DNA of 64,000 nt from Bacteroidales bacterium (lineage in GTDB: Bacteria; Bacteroidota; Bacteroidia; Bacteroidales; UBA932): positions 57,910-121,909 of the forward strand of contig JAEFAI010000002.1 of NCBI GenBank assembly GCA_016291185.1. The letters run 5' to 3'. The notes under the pieces were generated by a model. That model worked only from the letters and a program-made list of their open reading frames with translations. It did not search any database and was not told the origin of the DNA. Within the stretch, counting starts at the first letter, position 1; each line of letters opens with the position of its first letter. This document shows, one piece after another, positions 7,865-17,023 of this stretch. Position numbers and translations under genes: made by a program.

Positions 7865-8884
7865 TTATTCAACTTCCCAGGTAGAGCCGCTGTGCAGCAG
7901 CTCGTCCACGCTGTGGATCTTCGACTTCGCCATGACGTCCTTGACCTGGTCGCGGACACCGTCGTCATAGGTGATGTCCTTGACGTCACGGATCACGCCG
8001 AGCGCCACCGGCATGTCCGGGCCCTTCATGTCGGCAAGCGCCATGTGCAGGCCAATGTAGTCGGTGTGGGCGTCGTGCACGAGGATGTCGTCCTCGGTGA
8101 AGCCGCCCTCGCCGATGCGCACGGCACGGATCTTCTTGCCGTCATAGATGAGGCCGCGATCGCGGTCCTTGCCGAAGATCATCTTCTCGCCGTGACGCAG
8201 CACGATGGTGTGGTCCGCCTTGACGGCGGGATCGGACAGCGCCTTGTGCGCACCGTCGTTGAAGATCACGCAGTTGGTCAGCATCTCCATCACGGAGCAG
8301 CCGTCGTGCAGGGCGGCCGCCGTCATGATCTCCTCGTTGAGCTTGAGCTCCACGTCCAGTGAGCGGGCGAAGAAGGTACCCTTGGCGCCCAGCACGAGCG
8401 AGCCCGGATTGAACGGGTGCTCAACGGTGCCGTAGGGCGAGGTCTTCGTGATCGCGCCGAACTTGGAAGTCGGCGAGTACTGGCCCTTGGTCAGACCGTA
8501 GATCTGATTATTGAAGAGGATGATGTTGATGTCGATGTTGCGCCGGATGGCGTGGATAAAATGGTTGCCGCCGATGGCGAGGGCATCGCCGTCGCCGCAG
8601 GCCTGCCAGACCGTCAGCCAGGGATTCGCCACCTTGATGCCGGTGGAGACCGCCGTGGCGCGGCCGTGGATGCTGTGGAACCCGTAGGTGTCCATATAGT
8701 ACGGAAGGCGGGAGGAGCATCCGATGCCGGACACCACCACATAGCGTTCCTTATCGTAATTGAGCGCCTGGCTCACCTTGGGGAGCGCGCGCTGCAGGGC
8801 GGCCAGAACCGCGTGGTCGCCGCATCCGGGGCACCAGCGGACCTCCTGGTCGCTCTTGAAATCCTTGAATGTCAGTGTTGCCAT
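7865..8884 (-). CDS. korB: 2-oxoacid:ferredoxin oxidoreductase, beta subunit (KorB)
   Basis: This 339-residue subunit carries the thiamine diphosphate site of a 2-oxoacid:ferredoxin oxidoreductase, most likely 2-oxoglutarate-specific. It has WCPGCGDH near the N-terminus (Cys18 and Cys21), the ThDP/Mg motif CGDGDALAIGGNH (about 96-108) and the following NNQIYGLTKGQYSPTS (125-140). The N-terminal cysteine pair and length match the two-subunit KorAB class. No separate ferredoxin-like delta subunit is encoded nearby, so electrons would pass to a free ferredoxin. It starts 4 bases after korA. Confidence 0.94.
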   Translation of the reverse strand: MATLTFKDFKSDQEVRWCPGCGDHAVLAALQRALPKVSQALNYDKERYVVVSGIGCSSRLPYYMDTYGFHSIHGRATAVSTGIKVANPWLTVWQACGDGDALAIGGNHFIHAIRRNIDINIILFNNQIYGLTKGQYSPTSKFGAITKTSPYGTVEHPFNPGSLVLGAKGTFFARSLDVELKLNEEIMTAAALHDGCSVMEMLTNCVIFNDGAHKALSDPAVKADHTIVLRHGEKMIFGKDRDRGLIYDGKKIRAVRIGEGGFTEDDILVHDAHTDYIGLHMALADMKGPDMPVALGVIRDVKDITYDDGVRDQVKDVMAKSKIHSVDELLHSGSTWEVE

Positions 8885-8888
8885 AGTG

Positions 8889-10733
8889 CTACATCTCCTT
8901 TTGGATGGCCTCGACCAGCTCGCTCACGAGGAACGGCTGCCCCTGGACCTTGTTGAACTTGCGGATGTCCCGGCCGGGGAACTTCGCCCGGAGGTAGTCC
9001 GCGAACTGCCCGCTGTTGAGCTCGCAGACGAGGACCTTCTCGAAGTGCGAGAAGACTTCTTCCGTGTTCGCGGGAAGCGGGTTGATGTAGTCGAAATGCG
9101 CGTAGGAAACGGCGTCGCCGATCTCGTGCACGGCGGAGAGCAGGTGGCCATAGGTGCCACCCCAGCCGACCACCAGGAGTTTCCCGGAGGCGGGGCCGTT
9201 CAGGATCTCCAGGGCCGGCAGGTCCCGGGCGATGCGCGCCACTTTTTCGGCGCGCTCGGCAACCATCAGGGCGTGGTTGGCGGGATCCGTGGACAGGACG
9301 CCGGCGTGGGTCTTCTCCAGACCGCCCACGCGGTGCTCGAAGCCCTTCTGGCCCGGCAGGGCCCAGCGGCGCACGAGCGTTTCGGGGTCGCGCTCGAAAG
9401 GTTTGAACTTCTCCCCTTCCGGCAGGACGCCCCGCACGAACGGCGGCTTGATCTCGGGATAATCCTTCATCGACGGAATGCGCCAGGGCTCGGAGCCGTT
9501 GCCGAGGAAGCCCTCGGAAAGCAGCAGAACCGGGGTCATGTGCTCCAGGGCGATCTTCGCGGCCTGGAAGGCGGCGTCGAAGCAATGGGCCGGGGAATGC
9601 GCGGCGATGACAGCCATCGGGCATTCGCCGTTGCGGCCGTAGAGCGCCTGGTTCAGGTCGGACTGCTCCGTCTTGGTCGGCAGGCCCGTGGAGGGGCCGC
9701 CGCGCTGCACGTCCACGACCACCAGCGGCAGCTCGGCCATGACGGCGAGACCCATTGCCTCGGACTTCAGCGAGAGGCCCGGGCCGGAAGTCGTCGTGAC
9801 GGCGAGGTTGCCCGCATAGGCGGCACCGATGGCGGTGCAGATGCCCGCGATCTCATCCTCGGCCTGCAGCGTCTTGGCGCCCAGGCTCTTGTGAAGCGCG
9901 AGCTCCTCGAGGATCGCCGTGGCCGGCGTGATGGGATAGGATCCGCAGAAGAGGGACAGGCCCGACTTCTCGGAGGCGGCGAGCAGGCCCCAGGCCGTGG
10001 CCTGGTTGCCCGTGATGTTGCGGTAGGTGCCCTTCTCGAGCTTCTCCGCAGGTGCAATCGTATAGGTGTTGGCGATCGCCTGGATATTCGCAGCGTAGTT
10101 GAACCCGTCGTTCAGGACTTTCTTGTTGGGTTCGATCACCTCGGGATGCTTCTTGGCGAATTTCTTCTCCAGGTAAGCGTAGATATACTCGAGCGGCCGG
10201 TTGTAGATGTAGCAGGCCATGCCGAGGGTGAACATGTTCTTGCACTTGAGGATGGCCTTGTTGTCCATCCCGCTGTCTTTCAGACTTTCCTGGGTCAGCG
10301 TGGTGATCGGCGCGACGATGAGCGTGCGGTCTTCGACCCCGAGCTCCGTGAACGGATTCTCGGTCGTGAAACCGGCTTTCTTCATGCCCGCCTCGTCGAA
10401 AGCGTCCTCATCCACGAGAATCATCGCGTGGCGCTTGCACCACTTGGCGTTCGCCTTGAGGGCGGCGGGGTTCATGGCCACCAGCAAGTCGCAGAAGTCG
10501 CCGGGCGTGGAGATCTTCTCGCTGCCGATGTGCACCTGGAAACCGGAAACGCCCGAGACGGTGCCGTGCGGGGCGCGGATCTCGGCCGGATAGTCAGGAA
10601 AAGTGGAAAGACCATTGCCATAGATGGCTGACATATCCGCAAAAAGAGACCCGGTGAGCTGCATGCCGTCACCCGAATCTCCAGCGAATCTGATTACAAC
10701 ATCTTTGGCATCAATGACTTTGTGTTGCATCAT
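8889..10733 (-). CDS. korA: 2-oxoacid:ferredoxin oxidoreductase, fused gamma-alpha subunit (KorA)
   Basis: The 614-residue protein joins a gamma domain (RFAGDSGDGMQLTG near residue 15, FPDYPAEIRAPHGTVSG) to an alpha domain starting near residue 200 (GNQATAWGLLAASEKSGL, SYPITPAT). The core includes TTSGPGLSLKSEAMGLAVMA and VQRGGPSTGLPTKTEQSDL. With KorB it should catalyse reversible oxidation or reductive formation of 2-oxoglutarate using ferredoxin and CoA in the cytoplasm. It is the first gene of a korA-korB-gdhA unit. ATG at 10733 is followed by a second ATG, so the exact start may be one codon later. Confidence 0.94.
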   Translation of the reverse strand: MMQHKVIDAKDVVIRFAGDSGDGMQLTGSLFADMSAIYGNGLSTFPDYPAEIRAPHGTVSGVSGFQVHIGSEKISTPGDFCDLLVAMNPAALKANAKWCKRHAMILVDEDAFDEAGMKKAGFTTENPFTELGVEDRTLIVAPITTLTQESLKDSGMDNKAILKCKNMFTLGMACYIYNRPLEYIYAYLEKKFAKKHPEVIEPNKKVLNDGFNYAANIQAIANTYTIAPAEKLEKGTYRNITGNQATAWGLLAASEKSGLSLFCGSYPITPATAILEELALHKSLGAKTLQAEDEIAGICTAIGAAYAGNLAVTTTSGPGLSLKSEAMGLAVMAELPLVVVDVQRGGPSTGLPTKTEQSDLNQALYGRNGECPMAVIAAHSPAHCFDAAFQAAKIALEHMTPVLLLSEGFLGNGSEPWRIPSMKDYPEIKPPFVRGVLPEGEKFKPFERDPETLVRRWALPGQKGFEHRVGGLEKTHAGVLSTDPANHALMVAERAEKVARIARDLPALEILNGPASGKLLVVGWGGTYGHLLSAVHEIGDAVSYAHFDYINPLPANTEEVFSHFEKVLVCELNSGQFADYLRAKFPGRDIRKFNKVQGQPFLVSELVEAIQKEM

Positions 10734-10755
10734 TATGTGTTAGTGTGGTTCAGGT

Positions 10756-10788
10756 TAAATAAAAAACTCATCCCGCCCGAAGGCGGGA
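10756..10788 (-). terminator. Intrinsic terminator after the skp-like gene
   Basis: A hairpin with 7-base arms TCCCGCC (10771-10777) and GGCGGGA (10782-10788) and a CGAA loop is followed, reading on the minus strand, by a T-rich run (TTTTTTATTTAA). It separates the envelope operon from korA. Confidence 0.7.
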
Positions 10789-10806
10789 CGAGGCGAAAAC
10801 GTCTTA

Positions 10807-11364
10807 TTACTGAGCCTGCTGCTGGGCCTGGAGCTCGGCGGCGAGGGACTCAAGGGTCCGGTCGGCCGGAATATTCAGGGCCTTGCGGGCCTCCTGCGTG
10901 AGGTCAAAGCTCTGGGCGGCGTCCACATAGACCAGGGACTGCACGTCGAAGACATAGATGTAGCCACCCTTCTTGGCCAGGTCCTGAACGACCTCGTTGA
11001 CCTTCTGGTAGATCGGCTGCATCAGCGTCTCCTGCTGCTGCTGGAGCTCGACCTGCACGGTCTGGGAGAACTCCTGGAGGCGCTGCTGAATCTCAGTCAG
11101 CTCCTTCTCCTTGCTCTCACGAACGGCCTGGGTCCAGGTGCTGGCCTTGGACTGATAGGTCTGGTACTTGGTGTTGAACTCCGCCTGCATATCATTGAAA
11201 GTCTCCTGGGCTTCGTTGCTGGCGGCGGTCATCGTCTCGCGGGCTTTGTCCATCTCCGGGCAGAGCTGCACCAGCTCGGTAGAATTCACGTGTGCGAACT
11301 TCGGCTGGGCGAAACCGGTCACTGCAGCAAGGGCAGTAGCGGCAATCAAAAGAATCTTTTTCAT
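10807..11364 (-). CDS. OmpH/Skp-family periplasmic chaperone
   Basis: The 185-residue protein has a cleavable signal peptide (MKKILLIAATALAAVTGFAQ) and a long Gln/Glu-rich coiled-coil middle (about residues 50-130), as in Skp, the trimeric periplasmic chaperone that holds unfolded outer membrane proteins. It ends with a Q-rich tail (LQAQQQAQ). It lies 42 bases downstream of bamA on the same strand, the expected partner in outer membrane protein assembly, and is followed by a terminator. A second, more distant OmpH-like gene lies at 16406-17020. Confidence 0.88.
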   Translation of the reverse strand: MKKILLIAATALAAVTGFAQPKFAHVNSTELVQLCPEMDKARETMTAASNEAQETFNDMQAEFNTKYQTYQSKASTWTQAVRESKEKELTEIQQRLQEFSQTVQVELQQQQETLMQPIYQKVNEVVQDLAKKGGYIYVFDVQSLVYVDAAQSFDLTQEARKALNIPADRTLESLAAELQAQQQAQ

Positions 11365-11406
11365 ATCAAACTAAAAATTTAAAATTTTGTTATCAGTTAG
11401 TATTCA

Positions 11407-13989
11407 TTAAAACTGTTGTCCAATCACAAAGTGGAACTGGCTCTTGCCGTGCGTAGGATCGTCAAATCCGTAGCCCCAGTCAACACCGAGCAGACCCACC
11501 ATCGGTAAGAAGATGCGAACTCCGACGCCAGCGCTGCGTTTCATCTGGAAAGGATTGAAATCTTTTATGTCCGACCAGCAGTTACCACCCTCCAGGAAGA
11601 GCAGCGCATAGATGGTGGACTGCGGCTGCAGGATCACCGGATAGCGGAGCTCCACGGTGAACTTGTCGTACACGTTACCCGCGTAGGCATAGCCGTTGGA
11701 GTTGTAGGAAGAAGGCACATACGGGGTCAGGGAATTGTTCTCGTAACCACGCAGGGAGACCATCTCGGTACCGTAGGAATAATAACCCGACATACCGTCG
11801 CCACCCACGAGGAAGCCCTCGAACGGGGAGTAACCCCAGTTGCGGTTGTAGTAACCCAGGTAGCCAAACTGCGCACGCGTCATGAGCACCAGGTCGCCGA
11901 TGATGCGGCTGTAGGTGGTGGCGGAGAACTTCCACTTGTGGTATTCGATCCACTTGTAGCGCTCGCGGCCGGGCCATTTGTCGTAGTTGATATCCTTCCA
12001 GCTTGCCACGGGCACCTTGTTGCCGTTGGCGTCGAAGTCATGCTTGCGGAACAGGGAGAACGGCGGGGTGAGCTGCAGCGAGAAGGAGAATTCCGAGCCC
12101 ATACGCGGGTAGATCTGCTGGTCGGTGGAGTTGCGGATCAGGTTCAGCGTATAGTTGACGTTGTGCGTGACGCCGTCGTCGATGATGAAATAGCCGGAGT
12201 ACCAGTTGTTCAGGCGGTAGCTCTGCCAGTTGATGCCGTTGTAGAGGACGAAGTAGTTGTCCGGCCACTTCAGACGCGTACCGATGGACGCGGAGAAGCC
12301 GTACACCTGCATCTCACGGTCATGGTTGAGAATATTGAGCGCGAGGTAGGAGCTGGTCTGGCGGGTGAAGTAAGCGCTCAGGTTGAGCGAAGTAGGCTTC
12401 TTGCCAAAGAGCCAGGGCTCCGTGAAGCTCGCCGTGATGGCGGTATAGTAGGTACCGTTCGTCTGGAAACGGAAGGCCAGGTTCTGCGCATCGCCGAGCG
12501 GGACCGGACGCCAGGCGCCCTTGTCGAAGAAGCGGTGCGTGGAGAAGTTGTTGAACGCCACACCGATCGTCGCCACGAAGGTCTTGCCGCCCCAGCCGCC
12601 GGATACCTCCAGCGTAGAGGAAGGCTTCTCGGTCACGTTGTACACGAGGTCCACCGTGTTGTCGAGCTGGTTCGGGATGACGGACCAGCCCTTGTTGGGA
12701 TCCATGATGGCTTCCGGATCGAACTGGCCCAGGGAGGCGATTTCACGCACGGAGCGCTCGAAGTCGGACTGGCTGAACAGATAGCCCGGACGGGTGAATA
12801 TCTGGCGGCGGACGACCTTCTCGTTGGTCAGGTCGTTGCCGTTGATGACGATGTTGTTGAGCGTGGCCTGCTTGCCTTCGGAGATGCGGAACTCCACATC
12901 CACGGAGTCGTGCTGGATGTTGGTCTCGACCGGCGTGATGTTGAAGAACAGGAAGCCGTTGTCGCGATACAGCTTGGTGATGTCCAGCTCGTTCTGCTTG
13001 CCGCCGCCGTAGAGGCGCTTCTGCATCGTGACCATGTCATAGACATCGCCCTTCTGGATGCCGAGCACTTCGTTCAGCGCGTTGGAGGCATAGACAGAGT
13101 TGCCCGTCCACGTCAGGTCGCGGAAGTAGTACTTCTCCCCTTCCTCGAAGACCAGGTCGATGCCCAGTTTGCCGGGCTCCACGTAGTAGATGGAGTCGCG
13201 CACCAGGCGGGCGTCGCGGTAACCGGCTTCGTTGAAGGCGCTCAGGGCCGCCTTCTTGTCAGACTGGTATTCTTTCTCGTTGAACTTCTTGCTGTGGAAG
13301 AAGTTATAGATCTTGTTGGACTTGGTCTTCTTCATCGAGCGGGCGAGCTTGAACTCTTTGACGTGCTCGTTGCCGACGAAGTTGATCGTCTTGATGCGCA
13401 CCTTTTCGCCCTTGTCGATGGCGAAATTGACGCGGATGGCGTTCTTGACCACGGTATCGCGCTGGACCTGCGCCTTGACGTCGCAGAGCAGGAAGCCCTT
13501 CTCCGCGAAGTAGCGCTTGATGATGTCCGCGGAGGTCTTCTCCACGTATTCGGAGAACTCACCGCCGCGGCGGAGGTTCAGGCGCTCCTCGATGTCCTTG
13601 CGCTCACTCGACTTGACACCGCTGAAGGTCCAGCGGGACACGCGCGGGCGCTCCTTGATGCGGATCTTGAACCAGGCAGAGTCCTGCCGGGCGCTCAGGC
13701 TGTCCAGCTCCAGGGAGACATCCTCGAAGAAGCGCTGCAGGTACAGGCGGCGGACCACGTTGGAGATGTCGTCGCTCGGGACCGTGACAGACATGCCTTT
13801 GTGCAGACCCGTCTGGTTGACGATCTGCTGCTCACTGAACACCGTATTGCCCTCGACCGAAATCCCCGCGATGATGTATTTCTGCGGATGGTTGTAGTCC
13901 ACTTCGATTCCGCCTTCCTGCGCCCGGGTTACGATCGGCGCAAGCAGCAGAGCCAGAAGGGTCAGAATCCGTCCTATTTTCATTTTCAT
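11407..13989 (-). CDS. bamA: Outer membrane protein assembly factor BamA
   Basis: The 860-residue Omp85 protein has a signal peptide ending TRAQ, a series of POTRA domains (about residues 30-430; for example VRIKTINFVGNEHVKEFKL) and a C-terminal 16-strand barrel ending in phenylalanine (HFVIGQQF). It inserts beta-barrel proteins into the outer membrane. The start at 13989 (MKMKIGRIL) was chosen because a longer upstream frame has no export signal; MKIG at 13983 is an alternative. It lies 25 bases downstream of uppS and just upstream of the skp-like gene. The lipoprotein partner bamD is about 20 kb away at 33834-34631. Confidence 0.97.
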   Translation of the reverse strand: MKMKIGRILTLLALLLAPIVTRAQEGGIEVDYNHPQKYIIAGISVEGNTVFSEQQIVNQTGLHKGMSVTVPSDDISNVVRRLYLQRFFEDVSLELDSLSARQDSAWFKIRIKERPRVSRWTFSGVKSSERKDIEERLNLRRGGEFSEYVEKTSADIIKRYFAEKGFLLCDVKAQVQRDTVVKNAIRVNFAIDKGEKVRIKTINFVGNEHVKEFKLARSMKKTKSNKIYNFFHSKKFNEKEYQSDKKAALSAFNEAGYRDARLVRDSIYYVEPGKLGIDLVFEEGEKYYFRDLTWTGNSVYASNALNEVLGIQKGDVYDMVTMQKRLYGGGKQNELDITKLYRDNGFLFFNITPVETNIQHDSVDVEFRISEGKQATLNNIVINGNDLTNEKVVRRQIFTRPGYLFSQSDFERSVREIASLGQFDPEAIMDPNKGWSVIPNQLDNTVDLVYNVTEKPSSTLEVSGGWGGKTFVATIGVAFNNFSTHRFFDKGAWRPVPLGDAQNLAFRFQTNGTYYTAITASFTEPWLFGKKPTSLNLSAYFTRQTSSYLALNILNHDREMQVYGFSASIGTRLKWPDNYFVLYNGINWQSYRLNNWYSGYFIIDDGVTHNVNYTLNLIRNSTDQQIYPRMGSEFSFSLQLTPPFSLFRKHDFDANGNKVPVASWKDINYDKWPGRERYKWIEYHKWKFSATTYSRIIGDLVLMTRAQFGYLGYYNRNWGYSPFEGFLVGGDGMSGYYSYGTEMVSLRGYENNSLTPYVPSSYNSNGYAYAGNVYDKFTVELRYPVILQPQSTIYALLFLEGGNCWSDIKDFNPFQMKRSAGVGVRIFLPMVGLLGVDWGYGFDDPTHGKSQFHFVIGQQF

Positions 13990-14014
13990 TCGATAAATAT
14001 GCAAATATACCCAA

Positions 14015-14722
14015 TTATTTGATTTTTCCGAAACGCCTGTCCCGCGAAGCGTATTCTTCGAGGGCCTGCCGGAAGGCTTCCTTGCGGAAGTCGGGCCAGA
14101 GCGTGTCAGTAAATACAAATTCGGTGTATGCCGTCTGCCAAAGCAGGTAGTTACTAATTCTTTGCTCCCCGGAAGTACGGATCAGCAGGTCCGGGTCCGG
14201 GATGTCTGCGGTCACCAGGTGGCGGCTCAGATCTTCCGGCCGTACCGGGTGCCCGGGTTGGTTAATCAAATCGTGTGCCATCTTTTCGGCGGCCTGCAGA
14301 ATATCCCACCGGCCGCTGTAGCTCAGGAAAAGGATCATCGTGAGCCCCTTGTTGGCAGCCGTGGCGCCCATCACCTGGTCGATGTCGGCCTTGAGCGCAT
14401 CCGAGAGGCGATCGCGGTTGCCCAACACCAGGAAACGGACGTCGTGCTCCATGAAGTTGTCGAGCTCGCCGAGCATCGCGCGGCCCATCAGCTCCATCAG
14501 CGTCTGGACCTCGGCCTCGGGCCGGCCCCAGTTCTCCTCCGAAAAAGCGAAGAATGAGACATAGGGAATCTTCCACTCCACGGCGGCTTCCATCACGGCA
14601 CGAACGCTCTCAACTCCCTCAAAGTGCCCATAAACTCGCTCCTTTCCCCGCTCCTTGGCCCAGCGGCCGTTGCCGTCCATGATGATGGACACGTGTGTCG
14701 GAAGTTTGACCGGTGCTTGCAT
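14015..14722 (-). CDS. uppS: Undecaprenyl diphosphate synthase
   Basis: The 235-residue cis-prenyltransferase builds C55 undecaprenyl diphosphate, the lipid carrier for cell wall and surface glycan synthesis. Signatures are IIMDGNGRWAK with catalytic Asp16, the SFFAFSEENW block, and the C-terminal DPDLLIRTSGEQRISNYLLW. Start ATG at 14722 (MQAPVKLPTH) was chosen over an upstream frame that runs into nadK. It follows nadK by 10 bases. Confidence 0.96.
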   Translation of the reverse strand: MQAPVKLPTHVSIIMDGNGRWAKERGKERVYGHFEGVESVRAVMEAAVEWKIPYVSFFAFSEENWGRPEAEVQTLMELMGRAMLGELDNFMEHDVRFLVLGNRDRLSDALKADIDQVMGATAANKGLTMILFLSYSGRWDILQAAEKMAHDLINQPGHPVRPEDLSRHLVTADIPDPDLLIRTSGEQRISNYLLWQTAYTEFVFTDTLWPDFRKEAFRQALEEYASRDRRFGKIK

Positions 14723-14732
14723 AGATTTTTCT

Positions 14733-15557
14733 TTATTCCAGGTTACCGCCGTTGCGTACATCTTCGCCCCAGAGCAGGCGGGTGCGCAGCGCGTTGATAA
14801 AATTCGACTGTCCGAGGCGCAGGCGGCGCAGGCGCATCGGCGCGGCGCAGACCTCGATCCGGGTCCCGGCCGGGACCGCATAGTTGCGATTGTCCATCGA
14901 CAGGACCGCACGGTCGTCGCGCGAGCGCAGCGAGATGCTCACGTGGGAGCTCTCGGGCACGATCAGCGGGCGCACATTGAGGTTGTGCGGGGAGATCGGG
15001 GCCACGATGAAGACCTTCGTCTCCGGCAGGCAGATCGGGCCGCCGACGCTGAGGCTGTAGGCCGTGGAGCCGGAGCTCGTGGCCACCAGCAGGCCGTCCG
15101 ACCAGTAGGTCGGGAGCTGCGCGCCGTCCACCTCCACGTCCACGCCGAGCATCGAAGCGCTCACGCGCGACACGCTCATCTCGTTGAGCGCGTAGGGCCA
15201 GATTTTGCCTTCCGGCAAATCCGGACAGCGGATCTGCAGCAGTTCGCGCTCCTCGACGGAGTAGTCCCCCGCGGCAAGCGCTTCCACAACCCGGTCCGGA
15301 TCGTTCTCGGACAGGAAGCCGAGACGACCGAAATTGACCCCCAGAACCGGGACGCCCGCAGGCACGGCGAACTGCGCCGCCGTCAGAAAGGTGCCGTCGC
15401 CGCCGAGGCTCAGCAGCACATCCGTCTCCCCCTGAAAGTCGTCCGGCTGCTCCACGACGTACAGCACGTGCCCGGCTGCACGAAGCCGCTCCAGGAGGGA
15501 TTCCACGCGGGCGTCCCCCTTGAGACGGTTTTTCTTGATATAATAGGCCAATTTCAT
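14733..15557 (-). CDS. nadK: NAD kinase
   Basis: The 274-residue cytoplasmic enzyme phosphorylates NAD to NADP. It carries the GGDGTFL motif (Gly52 to Leu58, with Asp54 catalytic), the conserved ALNEMSVSR segment and the TYWSDGLLVATSSGSTAYSL block typical of the family. It is the first gene of a nadK-uppS-bamA-skp run and is divergent from pdxJ across an 80-base AT-rich region. Confidence 0.95.
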   Translation of the reverse strand: MKLAYYIKKNRLKGDARVESLLERLRAAGHVLYVVEQPDDFQGETDVLLSLGGDGTFLTAAQFAVPAGVPVLGVNFGRLGFLSENDPDRVVEALAAGDYSVEERELLQIRCPDLPEGKIWPYALNEMSVSRVSASMLGVDVEVDGAQLPTYWSDGLLVATSSGSTAYSLSVGGPICLPETKVFIVAPISPHNLNVRPLIVPESSHVSISLRSRDDRAVLSMDNRNYAVPAGTRIEVCAAPMRLRRLRLGQSNFINALRTRLLWGEDVRNGGNLE

Positions 15558-15606
15558 TTGGACGCCAAATTTACTACTTAATTTACAATTATTCTATAGA
15601 AATGCT

Positions 15607-15614
15607 TACTTTTG
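15607..15614 (+). promoter_or_regulatory. -7 promoter box (TACTTTTG) for pdxJ
   Basis: The octamer fits TAnnTTTG and lies 23 bases before the pdxJ ATG in the divergent nadK/pdxJ interval. No good -33 TTTG is visible. Confidence 0.45.
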
Positions 15615-15637
15615 TGAGATTTTAATTGAGAAGGGAA

Positions 15638-16357
15638 ATGACCCAACTGAGCGTTAACATTAACAAAATCGCCACCCTGCGCAATGCCCGCGGCGGCAAC
15701 ATGCCGGACGTGCTGAAAGCCGCCCTCGACTGCGAGCGTTTCGGCGCCCAGGGCATTACCGTCCACCCGCGTCCCGACGAGCGGCACATCCGCTACAGCG
15801 ACGTGCGCGCCCTGCGCCCCGCTCTACATACCGAATTCAACATCGAAGGCAATCCGACCGGCTCCTTCAGCGCGCTGGTCTGCGAGGTTATTCCCGACCA
15901 GGTAACCCTGGTTCCGGACGCCCCGGACGCGATCACGTCCAATGCCGGCTGGGACACCATCCGCAATCATGCCTTTCTGAAACGCATGTGCGCCTCGTTC
16001 AAGGAGCGCGGCATCCGCACGTCCATCTTCATCGATCCCGATCCGAAGATGGCCGAAGGCGCTGCCAAGTGCGGCGCCGACCGCGTGGAACTCTACACCG
16101 CCTCCTATGCCGCGAACTACGCCGCCGGGCGCGACGCGGCCATTGCCCCCTACCTCGAGACCGCCAAGGCGGTCCGCGAGCTGGGCCTCGGTCTCAATGC
16201 CGGCCACGACCTTTCGCTGGAAAACCTCGCCTTCTTCATCCAGACCATTCCCTGGACGGACGAGGTCAGCATCGGCCACGCCCTGATCTGTGACGCACTT
16301 TACCTGGGGTTGGAGACAACTATCCGGGAATATTTGGCGCAGATTCAGAATTTTTGA
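15638..16357 (+). CDS. pdxJ: Pyridoxine 5'-phosphate synthase
   Basis: The 239-residue TIM-barrel enzyme condenses 1-deoxyxylulose 5-phosphate with 3-amino-2-oxopropyl phosphate to pyridoxine 5'-phosphate in the DXP-dependent vitamin B6 pathway. It starts [17 protein letters not shown] and has the active-site block [18 protein letters not shown], the EFNIEGNP segment and the C-terminal [14 protein letters not shown]. The ATG at 15638 gives the usual start; an in-frame TTG lies four codons upstream. The length is standard. Confidence 0.96.
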   Translation: MTQLSVNINKIATLRNARGGNMPDVLKAALDCERFGAQGITVHPRPDERHIRYSDVRALRPALHTEFNIEGNPTGSFSALVCEVIPDQVTLVPDAPDAITSNAGWDTIRNHAFLKRMCASFKERGIRTSIFIDPDPKMAEGAAKCGADRVELYTASYAANYAAGRDAAIAPYLETAKAVRELGLGLNAGHDLSLENLAFFIQTIPWTDEVSIGHALICDALYLGLETTIREYLAQIQNF

Positions 16358-16366
16358 GTATTTTTG
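16333..16366 (+). promoter_or_regulatory. Promoter overlapping the pdxJ end (TTTG-N22-TATTTTTG)
   Basis: A -33-like TTTG (16333-16336) and a -7 box TATTTTTG (16359-16366), 22 bases apart, lie across the end of pdxJ and would drive the OmpH-like gene starting at 16406. Confidence 0.5.
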
Positions 16367-16405
16367 CATTCTTGACACAAGAATAAACAAAACACAACCA
16401 ATAAA

Positions 16406-17020
16406 ATGAAGAAATTACCCCTTATCCTCAGCATCGTCGCCCTCGCGGGCGTGATTGCCCTGGCCATCGTCACCTTTGCCAAGGGCGGCGACAAGAAATC
16501 TGCCGCCGCTACGACCGAGACCCTCGCCCAGAAGGGCGCCATCGTTTACTTCAACCTGGACCGCGTCCTCGCTGAGTACGACATGGCCAATGACCTGCGC
16601 AGCGTCTTCGAGACCAAGGCCAACAGCATCAACCAGGAGGTTCAGCGCCGCGTCAACAAGTTCCAGAAGGACGCCAACGCTTTCCAGGACAAGATCAACA
16701 AGGGCCTCATGACCCAGTCCACCGCCCAGGTGCAGAGCCAGAAGCTGGCCGAGCAGCAGAACAGCGTGGAGACCTACGCCAACCAGAAGCAGCAGGAGAT
16801 CCTCGAGGAGCAGCAGGTGATGCTGAACCAGATCTCCGACGCCATCGATACCTTCGTCAAGGAGTACAACGAGACGATGGGCTACGCGATGATCCTCGCC
16901 ACCCAGGGCGACATCCTGCCGATGCCGGTCGTGACCGGTGACGCCGCCCTCGACATCACCGACGCCCTGATCGAAGGCCTCAACGCCGCCTACGTCAAGG
17001 AGAAGGGCAAAAGCGAATAA
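16406..17020 (+). CDS. OmpH/Skp-like protein with N-terminal membrane anchor
   Basis: The 204-residue protein starts with a single hydrophobic helix (residues 4-24) that lacks a clear cleavage site, then a conserved Skp-like strand (GAIVYFNLDRVLAEYDMA) and a long Gln/Lys-rich coiled coil (about residues 65-150). This is the OmpH/Skp fold, but the N-terminus looks like a retained inner-membrane anchor, unlike the secreted paralogue at 10807-11364. A chaperone-like periplasmic role is likely. It is followed 3 bases later by a glycosyltransferase gene. Confidence 0.8.
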   Translation: MKKLPLILSIVALAGVIALAIVTFAKGGDKKSAAATTETLAQKGAIVYFNLDRVLAEYDMANDLRSVFETKANSINQEVQRRVNKFQKDANAFQDKINKGLMTQSTAQVQSQKLAEQQNSVETYANQKQQEILEEQQVMLNQISDAIDTFVKEYNETMGYAMILATQGDILPMPVVTGDAALDITDALIEGLNAAYVKEKGKSE

Positions 17021-17023
17021 GGG

